The notes under the pieces were generated by a model. The model saw nothing but the letters and a program-made list of their open reading frames with translations. It had not been told where the DNA came from and searched no databases. A stretch of DNA of 64,000 nt from an uncultured Mediterraneibacter sp. (GTDB lineage Bacteria > Bacillota > Clostridia > Lachnospirales > Lachnospiraceae): positions 39,586 through 103,585 of the forward strand of contig NZ_CAKRDI010000011.1 of NCBI RefSeq assembly GCF_934309415.1, in the 5' to 3' direction. The position numbers and the translations under genes are program-made. Shown piece after piece: positions 27,839 to 36,554 of the stretch; within the stretch, counting starts at the first letter, position 1; every line of letters begins with the position of its first letter.

Positions 27839-29170
27839 TTAAAGCCGGAACAGCATAGTTGCGATATTAAAGTAAATCAGAATCGAGAATGTATCTACCA
27901 GTGTTGTGATCAGTGGGGAAGCCATGATCGCCGGGTCTAAATGCATTTTCTTTGCAATCAGTGGCAGCATACATCCAACCAGTTTTGCCATAATAACCGT
28001 GCAGATCAGAGACAGTGCAATGACCAGTGCAAGAGCAGCATTACGGTACTGGATATAAATACGAAGACCATTTACCACGCAGAGGACAGCTCCTACGATC
28101 AAAGAAATACGGAATTCTTTAAATACAACCCGGAAGAGATCTTTGAAGTGAATCTCGTCCAGAGCAATTCCACGAATGACCAGTGTAGCACTCTGGGAAC
28201 CACAGTTTCCGCCAGTATCCATCAGCATAGGGATGAAGGATACAAGAAGTGGAACAGCAGCAAATGCATTTTCATATTTTGTAATAATTGTTCCTGTGAT
28301 GATGGAAGTCAGCATCAGGATCAGCAGCCATGGAATACGGTTCTTGGCATGCTGGAAAATAGAAGTATCAAAATAAGTTTTCTCACTTGGATTGATGGCA
28401 GCCATCTTTGTGATATCTTCGGTTGCCTCATCAACCATGACATCCATCGCATCGTCGAATGTAACGATACCGACCATCAGTCCGTCTTTGTCGAGGACAG
28501 GAAGTGCAAGAAGGTCGTATTTGGTGAATAACTGGGCTACTTCCTCCTGGTCTGTGTGAGTATTTACAGAAATAATCTCTGTCTCCATCAGGTCTTTGAT
28601 CAGAGTATCGTCATCTGTTGTCATCAGATCTTTGGCACTTACGATACCGATCAGTTTTCTGCGTTCTGTAATATAGCAGGTATAGATGGTCTCTTTATGG
28701 ATTCCTGTTCTTTTAATATGCGCCATGGACTGGGCAACGGTCATATTTTCGCGGAGATCCACATATTCTGTTGTCATAATGCTTCCGGCACTGTCTTCCG
28801 GATAGTTCAGAAGCTGGTTGATCATGGTACGGTCAGCGGCGCTGACTGTGTTCAGGATACGATTGACCAGGTTGGCAGGAAGTTCCTCCAGCATATCTAC
28901 GGTATCATCCATGTAAAGGTCATCCAGCAGTTCTTTCAGCTCTTTTTCTGTGAACATCTCTACCAGATAAGTCTGCATGGAAGTATCCATATTGGAAAAT
29001 ACTTCAGCGGCCTTGTCTTTCGGGATCAGGCGGAAAGCAAGCGCAAGCTCTTTGTCATTGAGCTCGGACAGCAGTGAGGCTATGTCTACTTCGTTCATAA
29101 CATCCAGAATACTGCGTACAGCTTTGAACTGACGCTGCTGGAGCAGTTTTGTAAAAATATCTTTGTTCAT
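27839..29170 (-). CDS. mgtE: Magnesium transporter MgtE
   Basis: 443-residue magnesium channel. N-terminal superhelical domain with EMFTEKELKELLDDLYMDD, two CBS domains (MTTEYVDLRENMTVAQSM, residues about 130-250), then five membrane helices with the pore motif VSFIPMLMDTGGNCGSQS. MgtE closes when cytoplasmic magnesium binds the N and CBS domains. Transcription is probably under the M-box riboswitch upstream. A GAGAGG site precedes the ATG, and another short ORF overlaps the start. Confidence 0.95.
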   Translation of the reverse strand: MNKDIFTKLLQQRQFKAVRSILDVMNEVDIASLLSELNDKELALAFRLIPKDKAAEVFSNMDTSMQTYLVEMFTEKELKELLDDLYMDDTVDMLEELPANLVNRILNTVSAADRTMINQLLNYPEDSAGSIMTTEYVDLRENMTVAQSMAHIKRTGIHKETIYTCYITERRKLIGIVSAKDLMTTDDDTLIKDLMETEIISVNTHTDQEEVAQLFTKYDLLALPVLDKDGLMVGIVTFDDAMDVMVDEATEDITKMAAINPSEKTYFDTSIFQHAKNRIPWLLILMLTSIITGTIITKYENAFAAVPLLVSFIPMLMDTGGNCGSQSATLVIRGIALDEIHFKDLFRVVFKEFRISLIVGAVLCVVNGLRIYIQYRNAALALVIALSLICTVIMAKLVGCMLPLIAKKMHLDPAIMASPLITTLVDTFSILIYFNIATMLFRL

Positions 29171-29243
29171 GATAATTACCTCTCATTATTTTATTTTCGT
29201 TTTGGGAGCTACATATGTGGTAACTACTGGCACCAGAATCCAT
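29055..29243 (-). CDS. Possible leader ORF overlapping the mgtE start
   Basis: 62-codon frame beginning MDSGASSYHICSS. Its start is preceded by AGGAGGTGAGG, a far stronger ribosome site than that of mgtE. It starts just after the M-box terminator and ends 116 bases inside mgtE in another frame. I recognise no protein family. It could be a leader coupling or restricting mgtE translation, or chance. Confidence 0.35.
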   Translation of the reverse strand: MDSGASSYHICSSQNENKIMRGNYHEQRYFYKTAPAASVQSCTQYSGCYERSRHSLTAVRAQ

Positions 29244-29279
29244 AACCTCACCTCCTTGTTTTGTATGAATCAAAAAAAC

Positions 29280-29316
29280 TAAAAAACTCCGACATTGCCT
29301 GAACAATGACGGAGTC
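29280..29316 (-). terminator. M-box-linked terminator
   Basis: On the minus strand ACTCCGTCATTG/CAATGTCGGAGT with a six-base loop, followed by TTTTTTAG. It lies between the M-box and mgtE, as expected for transcriptional control by magnesium. Confidence 0.85.
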
Positions 29317-29334
29317 GTACTGACTTTATTCCTG

Positions 29335-29560
29335 AATAAGCACCGTTCAAGCTTTAGTATCACAGGGCATATCAATTGCATTAGGTTGCGCCTTCTCGAC
29401 ACAGCCTGCTAACCAACTAATTGTGTCTCCACAATCTCGCGGCAGCAATCTCCGGAGCCGATGTAAAACATCTGGATTCATATACAATAAAACGGATACA
29501 AATCCAATCTCCAAATCCCTATGGTAACCTCACCTACCGAAATGATGTAGTTGTTGTTTT
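29335..29560 (-). promoter_or_regulatory. M-box (ykoK) magnesium riboswitch
   Basis: Read on the minus strand the region contains the M-box hallmarks: GTAGGTGAGGTTACCATAGG near 29543-29520, GGAGATTG, the ATTGCTGCC segment near 29440, and near the 3' end CTAAAGCTTGAACGG. The terminator and mgtE follow. High magnesium should favour the terminator. Confidence 0.88.
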
Positions 29561-29632
29561 GTTTACCATAGAACATTGTAGACCACGGAGCGGGGTGTGT
29601 CAAGAAAAAAATGACGTAAAGTATAAATTTGT

Positions 29633-29665
29633 GTTACTGTTTGCAGGTTACCTGTGAACAGTAAC
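29633..29665. repeat. 33-bp minimal GTTACTG palindrome
   Basis: Starts GTTACTGTTTGCAGGTTACC and is a near-perfect palindrome ending GAACAGTAAC; nearly identical to the copy at 55482. No 8-bp duplication is evident. It lies upstream of pepD and of the M-box promoter region. Confidence 0.75.
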
Positions 29666-29884
29666 ACTGTTCCTTTTTCACTGGAAATCTGTTATAATCA
29701 ATTGGCAGAATATGTCCGGAAAGTGATTCATGAGATACACTCTAGGAAAAGTTAGGAAGTGGTCTGAGGCTGTTTTTTGGATAAACAAGGATAGCGAAGA
29801 TTCATAGTGTCACAGGTACAAGATATGGACATGTTTTTGAAAAAATGGGGGAAACAAAATATTTTAATAAAGAGAGGAAACGAA

Positions 29885-31339
29885 ATGGAGTACAGAATTA
29901 CAGACTATCAGCCGGAAAAATTATTTCATTTTTTTGAAGAAATCAGTGCGATTCCGAGAGGTTCAGGCAATGAAAAGGGAATCAGTGATTATCTTGTAAA
30001 ATTTGCAGAAGACAGAAATCTCTGGGTGCATCGGGATGAGGCGAACAATGTCATCATCAAGAAGGCAGCAAGTGAAGGAGCAAAGAGTCAGGAACCGGTG
30101 ATGCTGCAGGGACATATTGATATGGTATGTGAGAAGCGTGCAGGAGTAGAACATGATTTTGAAAAAGATGGGCTGGATCTTCAGATCAAAGATGGAAATC
30201 TGACGGCCAACGGAACAACACTTGGGGCAGATAATGGTGTCGCAGTGGCGTTAATGCTGATGATCATGGATGATGAGGACATCAGTCATCCTGCTCTTGA
30301 GTGTGTGTTTACAACAGAAGAGGAAGTAGGTCTGGATGGAGCAAAAGCACTGGATAAATCTCTTCTGGATGCAAAGATTATGATCAATCTGGATTCAGAG
30401 ACAGAGGGACTTGCCACAGTAAGCTGCGCCGGAGGACTCAGAATCAAACTGGAACGTGAGATCAAGCGTGAGGCAGCAGAAGGAACATTGTTAAGTGTAA
30501 AGATGGAAGGGCTTTCAGGCGGACATTCCGGACAGGATATCGACAAAGAACGCCAGAACGCAGATATCCTGATGGCGAGGCTGCTCCGTCAGCTTATGAA
30601 AGAGACAGACAGCAAACTGGTTCAGTTTGCAGGAGGAACAAAGGACAATGCCATTCCGCGAGAGTGTGAGGCGGTTCTGATCTATACAGATGAGAAAGAA
30701 GCTGAAAAGGCAGAAGAACTGGCCTGCGATCTTGCAGGAGTCTACGCAGAGGAACTGGAACAGGCAGAGCCGGCATTTGAATGCGAGATCACTTCTGAGA
30801 CAAATAAGACGGCAGAAGCCATTCCGGAAGAAGCAGCGAAAGCAATGATCAATGCGATCTGTCTGGTTCCGAACGGAGTGCAGAAACGTGATATGCAGAT
30901 GGATGGATTTGTGATTGTATCTTCCAACCTTGGAATTGTACGGACAGACGAAGAGAAACTTACGATGATTATTTCTCCGCGTTCTTCTGTTGCATCTCTT
31001 CAGGAGTACTCAAAAGAAAGATTTAACATACTTGCAGAAACGTTTGGGTTTACTGTGGAGTACAGTGGAGAGTATCCGGGATGGAGCTATAAAGTAGATT
31101 CCAGAATTCGCGAGGTATGCAAGGAGAGTTATAAAGAACTGTTTGGAGAAGATCTGAAGATTGAGGGGATCCATGCCGGACTGGAATGTGGACTGTTCTC
31201 AGATGCAATCGAAGGACTCGATGCAATTGCGATCGGACCAACGATTCACAACTGTCATACACCGGATGAATACCTTCCGTTAGATTCTTTTGAGAGATTC
31301 TATGAATTCCTGAAAGATATTCTGAAGAGACTGGCATAA
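29885..31339 (+). CDS. pepD: Aminoacyl-histidine dipeptidase (M20 family)
   Basis: 484-residue two-zinc peptidase cleaving Xaa-His and related dipeptides in the cytoplasm. Metal ligands are visible in MLQGHIDMVCEK (near residue 78), LGADNGVAVA (near 117) and the catalytic TTEEEVGLDGA (near 147); GLSGGHSGQDID and a final HNCHTPDE complete the site. ATG 29885 follows GAGAGGAAACGA; the frame is open 26 codons further up, without a good site. It converges on the minus-strand OPT operon. Confidence 0.92.
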   Translation: MEYRITDYQPEKLFHFFEEISAIPRGSGNEKGISDYLVKFAEDRNLWVHRDEANNVIIKKAASEGAKSQEPVMLQGHIDMVCEKRAGVEHDFEKDGLDLQIKDGNLTANGTTLGADNGVAVALMLMIMDDEDISHPALECVFTTEEEVGLDGAKALDKSLLDAKIMINLDSETEGLATVSCAGGLRIKLEREIKREAAEGTLLSVKMEGLSGGHSGQDIDKERQNADILMARLLRQLMKETDSKLVQFAGGTKDNAIPRECEAVLIYTDEKEAEKAEELACDLAGVYAEELEQAEPAFECEITSETNKTAEAIPEEAAKAMINAICLVPNGVQKRDMQMDGFVIVSSNLGIVRTDEEKLTMIISPRSSVASLQEYSKERFNILAETFGFTVEYSGEYPGWSYKVDSRIREVCKESYKELFGEDLKIEGIHAGLECGLFSDAIEGLDAIAIGPTIHNCHTPDEYLPLDSFERFYEFLKDILKRLA

Positions 31340-31341
31340 AG

Positions 31342-31382
31342 GTTCCTGTTCACAGATAACCTGTAAACAGGAACGTATCTCC
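31342..31382 (+). mobile_element. GTTACTG element, truncated copy
   Basis: A 33-bp palindrome beginning GTTCCTGTTCACAG and ending AAACAGGAAC (T to C and A to G changed on both arms), followed by GTATCTCCC, the start of the element's second hairpin. Three bases after the pepD stop. Confidence 0.7.
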
Positions 31383-31392
31383 CAATATATAA

Positions 31393-31453
31393 AAAACAGC
31401 GGGAAGAAATCGCCGGGATTCTAAATGAATCTGTGATTTCTTCCCGCTGTTTT
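31393..31453. terminator. Bidirectional terminator between pepD and the OPT operon
   Basis: Arms AAAACAGCGGGAAGAAATC and GATTTCTTCCCGCTGTTTT, perfectly complementary over 19 bases with a 23-base loop. Confidence 0.9.
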
Positions 31454-31457
31454 CAGA

Positions 31458-31820
31458 TCAGTCTTTTCGTATCTGATACACAACTTTTCCTTTGATCCGT
31501 TCTTCTGTAATCATTTTCTGCTTAATCATATAAGGAAGAATGGATTCCAGAAATTTCTTTGGATCTGTCACATTGATCTGTTCTCTCATAAAAGGTTGTT
31601 TTGCAGTCAGATCTTTTACGAATGGTTCCAGATCTTTTCGAGTCATGGCTCCGTTCTTTTTCAGAGCTTTTCTCACAGCAGAGACGCCTTTGGAACTGAG
31701 CATATTGGCAAGATCCTGTCCCTGACGCATGTTGCGCCATAATCCCCAGCCATATACGATCATAGTCGCTACAGCAAAGAGAAGGACATAAGGGATATAT
31801 TTTACGATGGAAGCCATCAT
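31458..31820 (-). CDS. Small membrane-anchored protein of unknown function
   Basis: 120 residues. One N-terminal membrane helix (residues about 8-27) is followed by a basic cytoplasmic part of about 90 residues (KGVSAVRKALKKNGAMTRKDLEPFVKDL...KKFLESILPYMIKQKMI) that looks like a winged-helix fold. I do not recognise a named family. It overlaps the PqqD-like gene by four bases, so the two are translationally coupled, and it is last in the OPT operon. Confidence 0.72.
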   Translation of the reverse strand: MMASIVKYIPYVLLFAVATMIVYGWGLWRNMRQGQDLANMLSSKGVSAVRKALKKNGAMTRKDLEPFVKDLTAKQPFMREQINVTDPKKFLESILPYMIKQKMITEERIKGKVVYQIRKD

Positions 31821-32170
31821 CTGTGCTTTTCCCCTTTCCAGTAAATCAGGTGATTGTCATGTAATATTTCCAGATATTTGATCAGACGGGAAAGTGATTT
31901 TTCCATATCAGGGAACCTGGTATCCAGATCTTTGGAAAGCTGGTGAACGTCTTTTTCATCGTCGATCGCCTGCCATACAAAACTTCCAAGTTTGTCCAGC
32001 TTAATATCACTGACACGTGGTCTGTGGAACAGACGTTGTGCAATTTTGTGGTAAAATCCTTTCCATTCGATAAGGACGGTAATCATACCGTCCTCATCTG
32101 TTTCATATTCAATTTCCGGATTTTTCACCGGTATAAAGTCCAGATAATTTTTACTGTCTTTTTTCTTCAT
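31817..32170 (-). CDS. PqqD-like protein
   Basis: 117 residues. The core LDKLGSFVWQAIDDEKDVHQLSKDLDTRF with a following RLIKYLEILHDNHLI matches the PqqD-type fold, a peptide-chaperone domain that holds leader peptides for radical-SAM or other modifying enzymes. No precursor peptide or radical-SAM gene is beside it; instead it lies four bases after an oligopeptide-transporter gene. Its partner is unknown. Fold assignment by motif is fairly good; function is open. Confidence 0.75.
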   Translation of the reverse strand: MKKKDSKNYLDFIPVKNPEIEYETDEDGMITVLIEWKGFYHKIAQRLFHRPRVSDIKLDKLGSFVWQAIDDEKDVHQLSKDLDTRFPDMEKSLSRLIKYLEILHDNHLIYWKGEKHR

Positions 32171-32174
32171 TGAA

Positions 32175-34079
32175 TTATTTTTCCTTATCAGCCTTCATGC
32201 ATACGAAGTACAGAAGTACAAGTAATGCGATGTAGAGAACCAGACTGCCAATCTGTGGTAACTGGAATGGCAGGATGATCTTGGAGTCAATCTTAACAAC
32301 TGCGAAGATTGCAAGAAGGATACCTACGATACCTTCTCCTGCGATCATTCCGGAAGTAAAGAGCAGTCCACGGTCTGTGCGGGCTTTTTTCTCTTTCTCT
32401 GTTCCTTTTTTCTTCTCAACCAGGATGCGGACTACTCCACCGGCCATGATACCTGCACTCAATGAAAATGGAAGGTACATACCAACGGCGAATGGCATAA
32501 CAGGCATCTGAAGAATCTCAACAACGATGGCAACAAATACACCGATCAGGATCATTGCCCATGGAAGTTCTCCGTTCATGATACCTTCTACAAGCATCTT
32601 CATCATAGTAGCCTGAGCTGCAGGAATCTTTTCTGTACCGTATCCCCATGCCTCGTTCAGGAGGTAGAGAACGAATCCGATTGCTGCGGAAGAAGCTACA
32701 ACACCGATGATCTCACCGATCTGCTGTTTCTTAGGTGTAGCACCTACGATAAATCCTGTCTTTAAGTCCTGAGATGCATCTCCGGCGATTGCTGCAACGA
32801 TACAGATGATACCGCCGATAGAGATAGCACCTACCATACCTGTAATTCCAGTTGTTCCTGTTACTTTCAGGATGACTGTTGCAAAAAGCAGAGTTGCAAT
32901 TGTCATACCGGATACCGGGTTATTGGAAGATCCGATCAGACCAACCATACGGGAAGATACAGTAGCAAAGAAGAATCCGAAGATTACGATGATTACTGCA
33001 CCAATCGGGTTAACCGGGAATGTCGGGATCAGCCAGATCAGAACTGCGATCACAAGTGCAACAATGATCAGAACCGGAATCGGAAGATCCTGTTCTGTAC
33101 GAAGTTCTGTATGTTTTCCGGCTTTCTTTGTCATGCTTGCCATTGCCTGTCTGAATGTTCTGATGATCAGAGGGAGACTCTTGATCAGGCTGATGATACC
33201 ACCAGTTGCAACAGCTCCTGCTCCGATGTATTTGATGTAGTTACTCCACAGAGCGGACGGACCACCATCTGGCATAGTGAGTAATTCATTGACTGTAACG
33301 GATGCCGGGAAGATGGTTGCATCTCCACCGAATAGCGCGATCAGCGGCATCAGTACGAACCAGCTGAGTGTACCACCGGCAAACATGTAACTGGAGATCT
33401 TCGGTCCACAGATGTATCCTACACCTGCAAGAGCAGGAAGAACCTGCATACCAACCTGAGATCCTTTGTAGTTCTTGAATGCATATCCAATCTCACTTGG
33501 GAAAAGCTGTGTTCCGTCTGCGAGGAACTTGTACAGTGCTGCAATCCCCAGTCCTGCAAATACTGTACCGGCTTTGGTTCCACCTTCTTCTCCTGCGAGA
33601 AGTACTTCTGCGCAGGCTGTACCTTCCGGGAACGGAAGAGTACCATGCTCTTCTACGATCAGTGCCTGACGAAGTGGTACCATGAAGCATACTCCGAGTA
33701 CACCACCGAACAGTGCAATCAGGAAGATTGTGAGAATACTTGGGTATTCGATCTTTCCTTCTCCTGCCCAGAGGAATAATGCAGGAAGTGTGAAGATAGC
33801 TCCTGCTGCAACAGACTCTCCGGCAGAACCGATGGTCTGTACCATGTTGTTCTCAAGAATGGAATCCTTGCGGAGAACCACACGAATGATTCCCATGGAA
33901 ATAACTGCCGCCGGAATGGAAGCGGATACGGTCATACCTACAAGAAGTCCGAGATATGCGTTCGCAGCCCCAAATACGATCGACAGAAGGATACCAATCA
34001 AGAGAGCGGTTACTGTGAATTCCGGAACGACTTTGTCCGCCGGAATATACGGCTTGAATTCTTTCTTGTTGTTGTCCAT
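32175..34079 (-). CDS. OPT-family oligopeptide transporter
   Basis: 634-residue membrane protein with about 14-16 hydrophobic segments. The start (FTVTALLIGILLSIVFGAANAYLGLLVGMTVSASIPAAV, residues about 23-61) and the GSSNNPVSGMTIATLL and GDASQDLKTGFIVGATP motifs are characteristic of bacterial OPT carriers, which import peptides or metal chelates by proton symport. It is first in a three-gene operon with the PqqD-like and small membrane proteins. Substrate cannot be read from the sequence. The leader contains a hairpin and a 33-bp GTTACTG palindrome. Confidence 0.93.
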   Translation of the reverse strand: MDNNKKEFKPYIPADKVVPEFTVTALLIGILLSIVFGAANAYLGLLVGMTVSASIPAAVISMGIIRVVLRKDSILENNMVQTIGSAGESVAAGAIFTLPALFLWAGEGKIEYPSILTIFLIALFGGVLGVCFMVPLRQALIVEEHGTLPFPEGTACAEVLLAGEEGGTKAGTVFAGLGIAALYKFLADGTQLFPSEIGYAFKNYKGSQVGMQVLPALAGVGYICGPKISSYMFAGGTLSWFVLMPLIALFGGDATIFPASVTVNELLTMPDGGPSALWSNYIKYIGAGAVATGGIISLIKSLPLIIRTFRQAMASMTKKAGKHTELRTEQDLPIPVLIIVALVIAVLIWLIPTFPVNPIGAVIIVIFGFFFATVSSRMVGLIGSSNNPVSGMTIATLLFATVILKVTGTTGITGMVGAISIGGIICIVAAIAGDASQDLKTGFIVGATPKKQQIGEIIGVVASSAAIGFVLYLLNEAWGYGTEKIPAAQATMMKMLVEGIMNGELPWAMILIGVFVAIVVEILQMPVMPFAVGMYLPFSLSAGIMAGGVVRILVEKKKGTEKEKKARTDRGLLFTSGMIAGEGIVGILLAIFAVVKIDSKIILPFQLPQIGSLVLYIALLVLLYFVCMKADKEK

Positions 34080-34139
34080 TTTGAACTGTTTCCTTTCTTT
34101 TGTTTTGTCTTGCCAAATCCTGAAGCTTCCTTATAGCTC

Positions 34140-34169
34140 TTCGGTAAATCTGCAGAATAATTTACCGAA
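34140..34169. other. Leader hairpin upstream of the OPT gene
   Basis: Inverted repeat TTCGGTAAATCTG...AATTTACCGAA, in the 5' leader of the OPT gene on the minus strand. On the plus strand it is followed by AAAAATAAAAAG, so it is not a plus-strand terminator. Confidence 0.45.
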
Positions 34170-34190
34170 AAATAAAAAGCCGCTTTTCGT

Positions 34191-34223
34191 GTTACTGTTT
34201 GCAGCTATGCTGTGAACAGTAAC
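34191..34223. repeat. 33-bp minimal GTTACTG palindrome with 8-bp repeats
   Basis: Starts GTTACTGTTTGCAG and ends GAACAGTAAC. Flanks are CTTTTCGT (34183-34190) and TTTTTCGT (34224-34231), an 8-bp duplication with one mismatch. It lies in the OPT leader. Confidence 0.8.
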
Positions 34224-34246
34224 TTTTTCGTTGGCATAGCTTTCCT

Positions 34247-34252
34247 ATTATA
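34247..34252 (-). promoter_or_regulatory. Probable -10 box of the OPT operon
   Basis: TATAAT on the minus strand. The -35 at 17 bases reads TTTCTT, so only the -10 is convincing. Transcription from here would include the 33-bp palindrome in the leader. Confidence 0.45.
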
Positions 34253-34420
34253 GCATGATAAAGTAGTAAAAGAAAGAAGAAAATGATAAAATTGTACAGG
34301 AAAATGTGCAAAATATTGGAATAATGACAAAAACAGGATCAGAAGAGGACAGATTTCGATGGATTTAGTTTTTTTTCTTATAGAAATATGTTAGACTATA
34401 ACGGAGAATGTTTTGTTTAG

Positions 34421-34453
34421 GTCACTGTTTACAGATTACCTGTGAACAGTAAC
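34421..34453. repeat. 33-bp minimal GTTACTG palindrome
   Basis: Starts GTCACTGTTTACAG and ends GAACAGTAAC. Flanks TTGTTTAG and CTGTTTGG agree at six of eight positions, perhaps an old duplication. The remaining 475 bases between the OPT and methyltransferase genes hold no gene. Confidence 0.65.
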
Positions 34454-34554
34454 CTGTTTGGAGCAGTTTGAGCAGTTTTCTGAACAGATCAGCAAAAGCT
34501 GTTATCAGAAACAGGCAGAATGGTTCCGGGCAGGAAGACAGATGATCCGGGAGA

Positions 34555-35367
34555 ATGGAGGAAAAGAAAGTGGAGGCATATACAGGGTTTGCATCGGTCT
34601 ATGATATTTTCATGGATAACGTTCCTTATAAAGAATGGGGAGAATATATTCATGGACTTCTGAAAGAATATGGAGTGAAGGATGGACTGCTTCTGGATCT
34701 TGGATGTGGTACGGGAGCGATGACAGAGATCCTCGCAGAATATGGATATGATATGATCGGAGTGGATAATTCTGAGGATATGCTGGACCTTGCCATGGAA
34801 AAGAGAATTGAATCAGGGTATGATATTTTGTATCTGCTTCAGGATATGAGAGAGTTTGAGCTTTACGGAACGGTAAATGCAATTGTCAGTGTCTGTGATT
34901 CGGTCAATTATATTACAGAACCGGAAGAACTGCAGGAAGTGTTCCGTCTGGTAAATAATTATCTCGATCCGAAAGGTGTTTTCATATTTGATTTTAATAC
35001 GGTGCATAAATACCGTGATGTGATGGGGGATACGGTCATTGCAGAAGATCGTGGAGAATGCAGTTTTATCTGGGATAACTATTATTATGAAGAAGAGCGG
35101 ATCAATGAGTATGAACTGACTCTGTTTATTCAGGAAGAGTCAGAACAGGAAGAAGAGTTGGGGGCGGAAGATGAGATACAGGACGGAGCGCTGTATCGGA
35201 GATATCATGAGACACATTATCAGCGTGGGTATACAGTAGAAGAGATGAAGCAGCTGATCGAGGCGGCCGGACTGGAATATGTTGCAGCATACGATGCATT
35301 CAGTCACAAAGCACCAGATCAGGAGAGCGAACGTGTCTATATCGTAGCAAGAGAAGCTGGTAAGTAA
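34555..35367 (+). CDS. SAM-dependent methyltransferase
   Basis: 270-residue class I methyltransferase. Start VEAYTGFASVYDIFMDNVPYKEW, then the SAM-binding motif LLDLGCGTGAMTEIL (near residue 46), the acidic DNSEDMLDLA and the NAIVSVCDSVNYI strand. The C-terminal half carries a long acidic insert (ESEQEEELGAEDE). The substrate is not deducible. A GGGAGA site lies just before the ATG. It stands alone upstream of hslO. Confidence 0.87.
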   Translation: MEEKKVEAYTGFASVYDIFMDNVPYKEWGEYIHGLLKEYGVKDGLLLDLGCGTGAMTEILAEYGYDMIGVDNSEDMLDLAMEKRIESGYDILYLLQDMREFELYGTVNAIVSVCDSVNYITEPEELQEVFRLVNNYLDPKGVFIFDFNTVHKYRDVMGDTVIAEDRGECSFIWDNYYYEEERINEYELTLFIQEESEQEEELGAEDEIQDGALYRRYHETHYQRGYTVEEMKQLIEAAGLEYVAAYDAFSHKAPDQESERVYIVAREAGK

Positions 35368-35533
35368 AGATTCAGATAATAGTAATAATGTGAATATGCA
35401 AGGATAAAAGCAATATAGAAACAAAAAAATACCGAAAACTTTAATATGCTTAAAAAATTAAGAATGTTTGAAGATGATTCATAAAATCTGTACAGTTCAT
35501 TTTTGGGGATATATTTTGCAGAAAAAGAGAGAC

Positions 35534-35600
35534 ATTCAAGACAATACGTGCATCCTCCATGCCAATCAGCGGAGTGATTGACATGGGAGTGAACAGTAAC
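35534..35600 (+). mobile_element. GTTACTG element, right-hand fragment
   Basis: From ATTCAAGACAATACGTGC to GAGTGAACAGTAAC, nearly identical to the right half of the copy at 55593, including the third hairpin. The left half is absent and AT-rich unrelated sequence abuts. It lies in the 289-base gap before hslO. Confidence 0.82.
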
Positions 35601-35656
35601 AAAGATTTTCAAACAGCTTCTGAAAGAATAAATGACAGGAAAGGAAATAGAAAATT

Positions 35657-36532
35657 ATGAATGACTACATTGTAAGGGCAGCAGCGGCGAACACACAGAT
35701 CAGAGCATTTGCGGCAGTGACAACGAATCTTGTGGAGGAAGCAAGACAGCATCATGGAACAAGTCCGGTAGCGACAGCAGCACTGGGACGTCTTCTCACC
35801 GGCGGTGTGATGATGGGAAGTATGATGAAGAATGATACAGATATGCTGACAATCCAGATCAAATGTTCCGGAGAGATTGAAGGTCTGACCGTAACTGCAG
35901 ACAGTCAGGGAAATGTAAAAGGATATGTATTTAACCCGGACGTAATGCTTCCGCCGAAGAATGGAAAACTGGATGTAGGCGGCGCACTTGGTCAGGGTGT
36001 TATGACAATCATTAAAGATATGGGACTGAAAGAACCATATTCAGGACAGACAATTCTTCAGACTGGAGAGATCGCAGAAGACCTGACCTATTATTTTGCA
36101 ACTTCTGAGCAGGTACCGTCTTCCGTAGGACTTGGAGTACTGATGGAAAAAGATAATACAGTACGCTGTGCAGGTGGATTCATTGTACAGGTTATGCCGT
36201 TTATCGAGGATGAAGTACTCAATAAACTGGAGGAGAATATCAAGAAGATTCAGTCTGTAACTTCCATGTTGGATAACGGACATACACCGGAGCAGATGTT
36301 GGAGCAGGTTCTGGAAGGTCTGGATCTTGAAATTACAGATACAATGCCGGCGAAGTTCTCCTGTAACTGTTCCAAGGAGAGAATCGAAAAGGCGATTATC
36401 AGTATTGGAAAGAAAGATATTCAGGAAATGATCGACGATGGAAAAGAGATCGAAGTAAAATGTCATTTCTGTAATACAGCATATAAATATTCAGTAGAAG
36501 AATTGAAAGCGTTGTTAAAGAAAGCAAGATAA
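35657..36532 (+). CDS. hslO: Redox-regulated chaperone Hsp33
   Basis: 291-residue chaperone that is switched on by oxidation. The four zinc-binding cysteines are present as C-x-C (FSCNCSKER, near residue 236) and C-x2-C (KCHFCNTAY, near 269). The N-terminal substrate-binding part has TSPVATAALGRLLTGG. It precedes nadE by ten bases, so the two are probably one transcript. Confidence 0.95.
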   Translation: MNDYIVRAAAANTQIRAFAAVTTNLVEEARQHHGTSPVATAALGRLLTGGVMMGSMMKNDTDMLTIQIKCSGEIEGLTVTADSQGNVKGYVFNPDVMLPPKNGKLDVGGALGQGVMTIIKDMGLKEPYSGQTILQTGEIAEDLTYYFATSEQVPSSVGLGVLMEKDNTVRCAGGFIVQVMPFIEDEVLNKLEENIKKIQSVTSMLDNGHTPEQMLEQVLEGLDLEITDTMPAKFSCNCSKERIEKAIISIGKKDIQEMIDDGKEIEVKCHFCNTAYKYSVEELKALLKKAR

Positions 36533-36554
36533 TCGGAAAGGAATGGTAAGATTC

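Noticed and set aside
29735..29745. GATACACTCTAGG as a third CTAG element
   Set aside because: Only about ten bases match the end of the repeat and nothing else of it is present; chance is likely.
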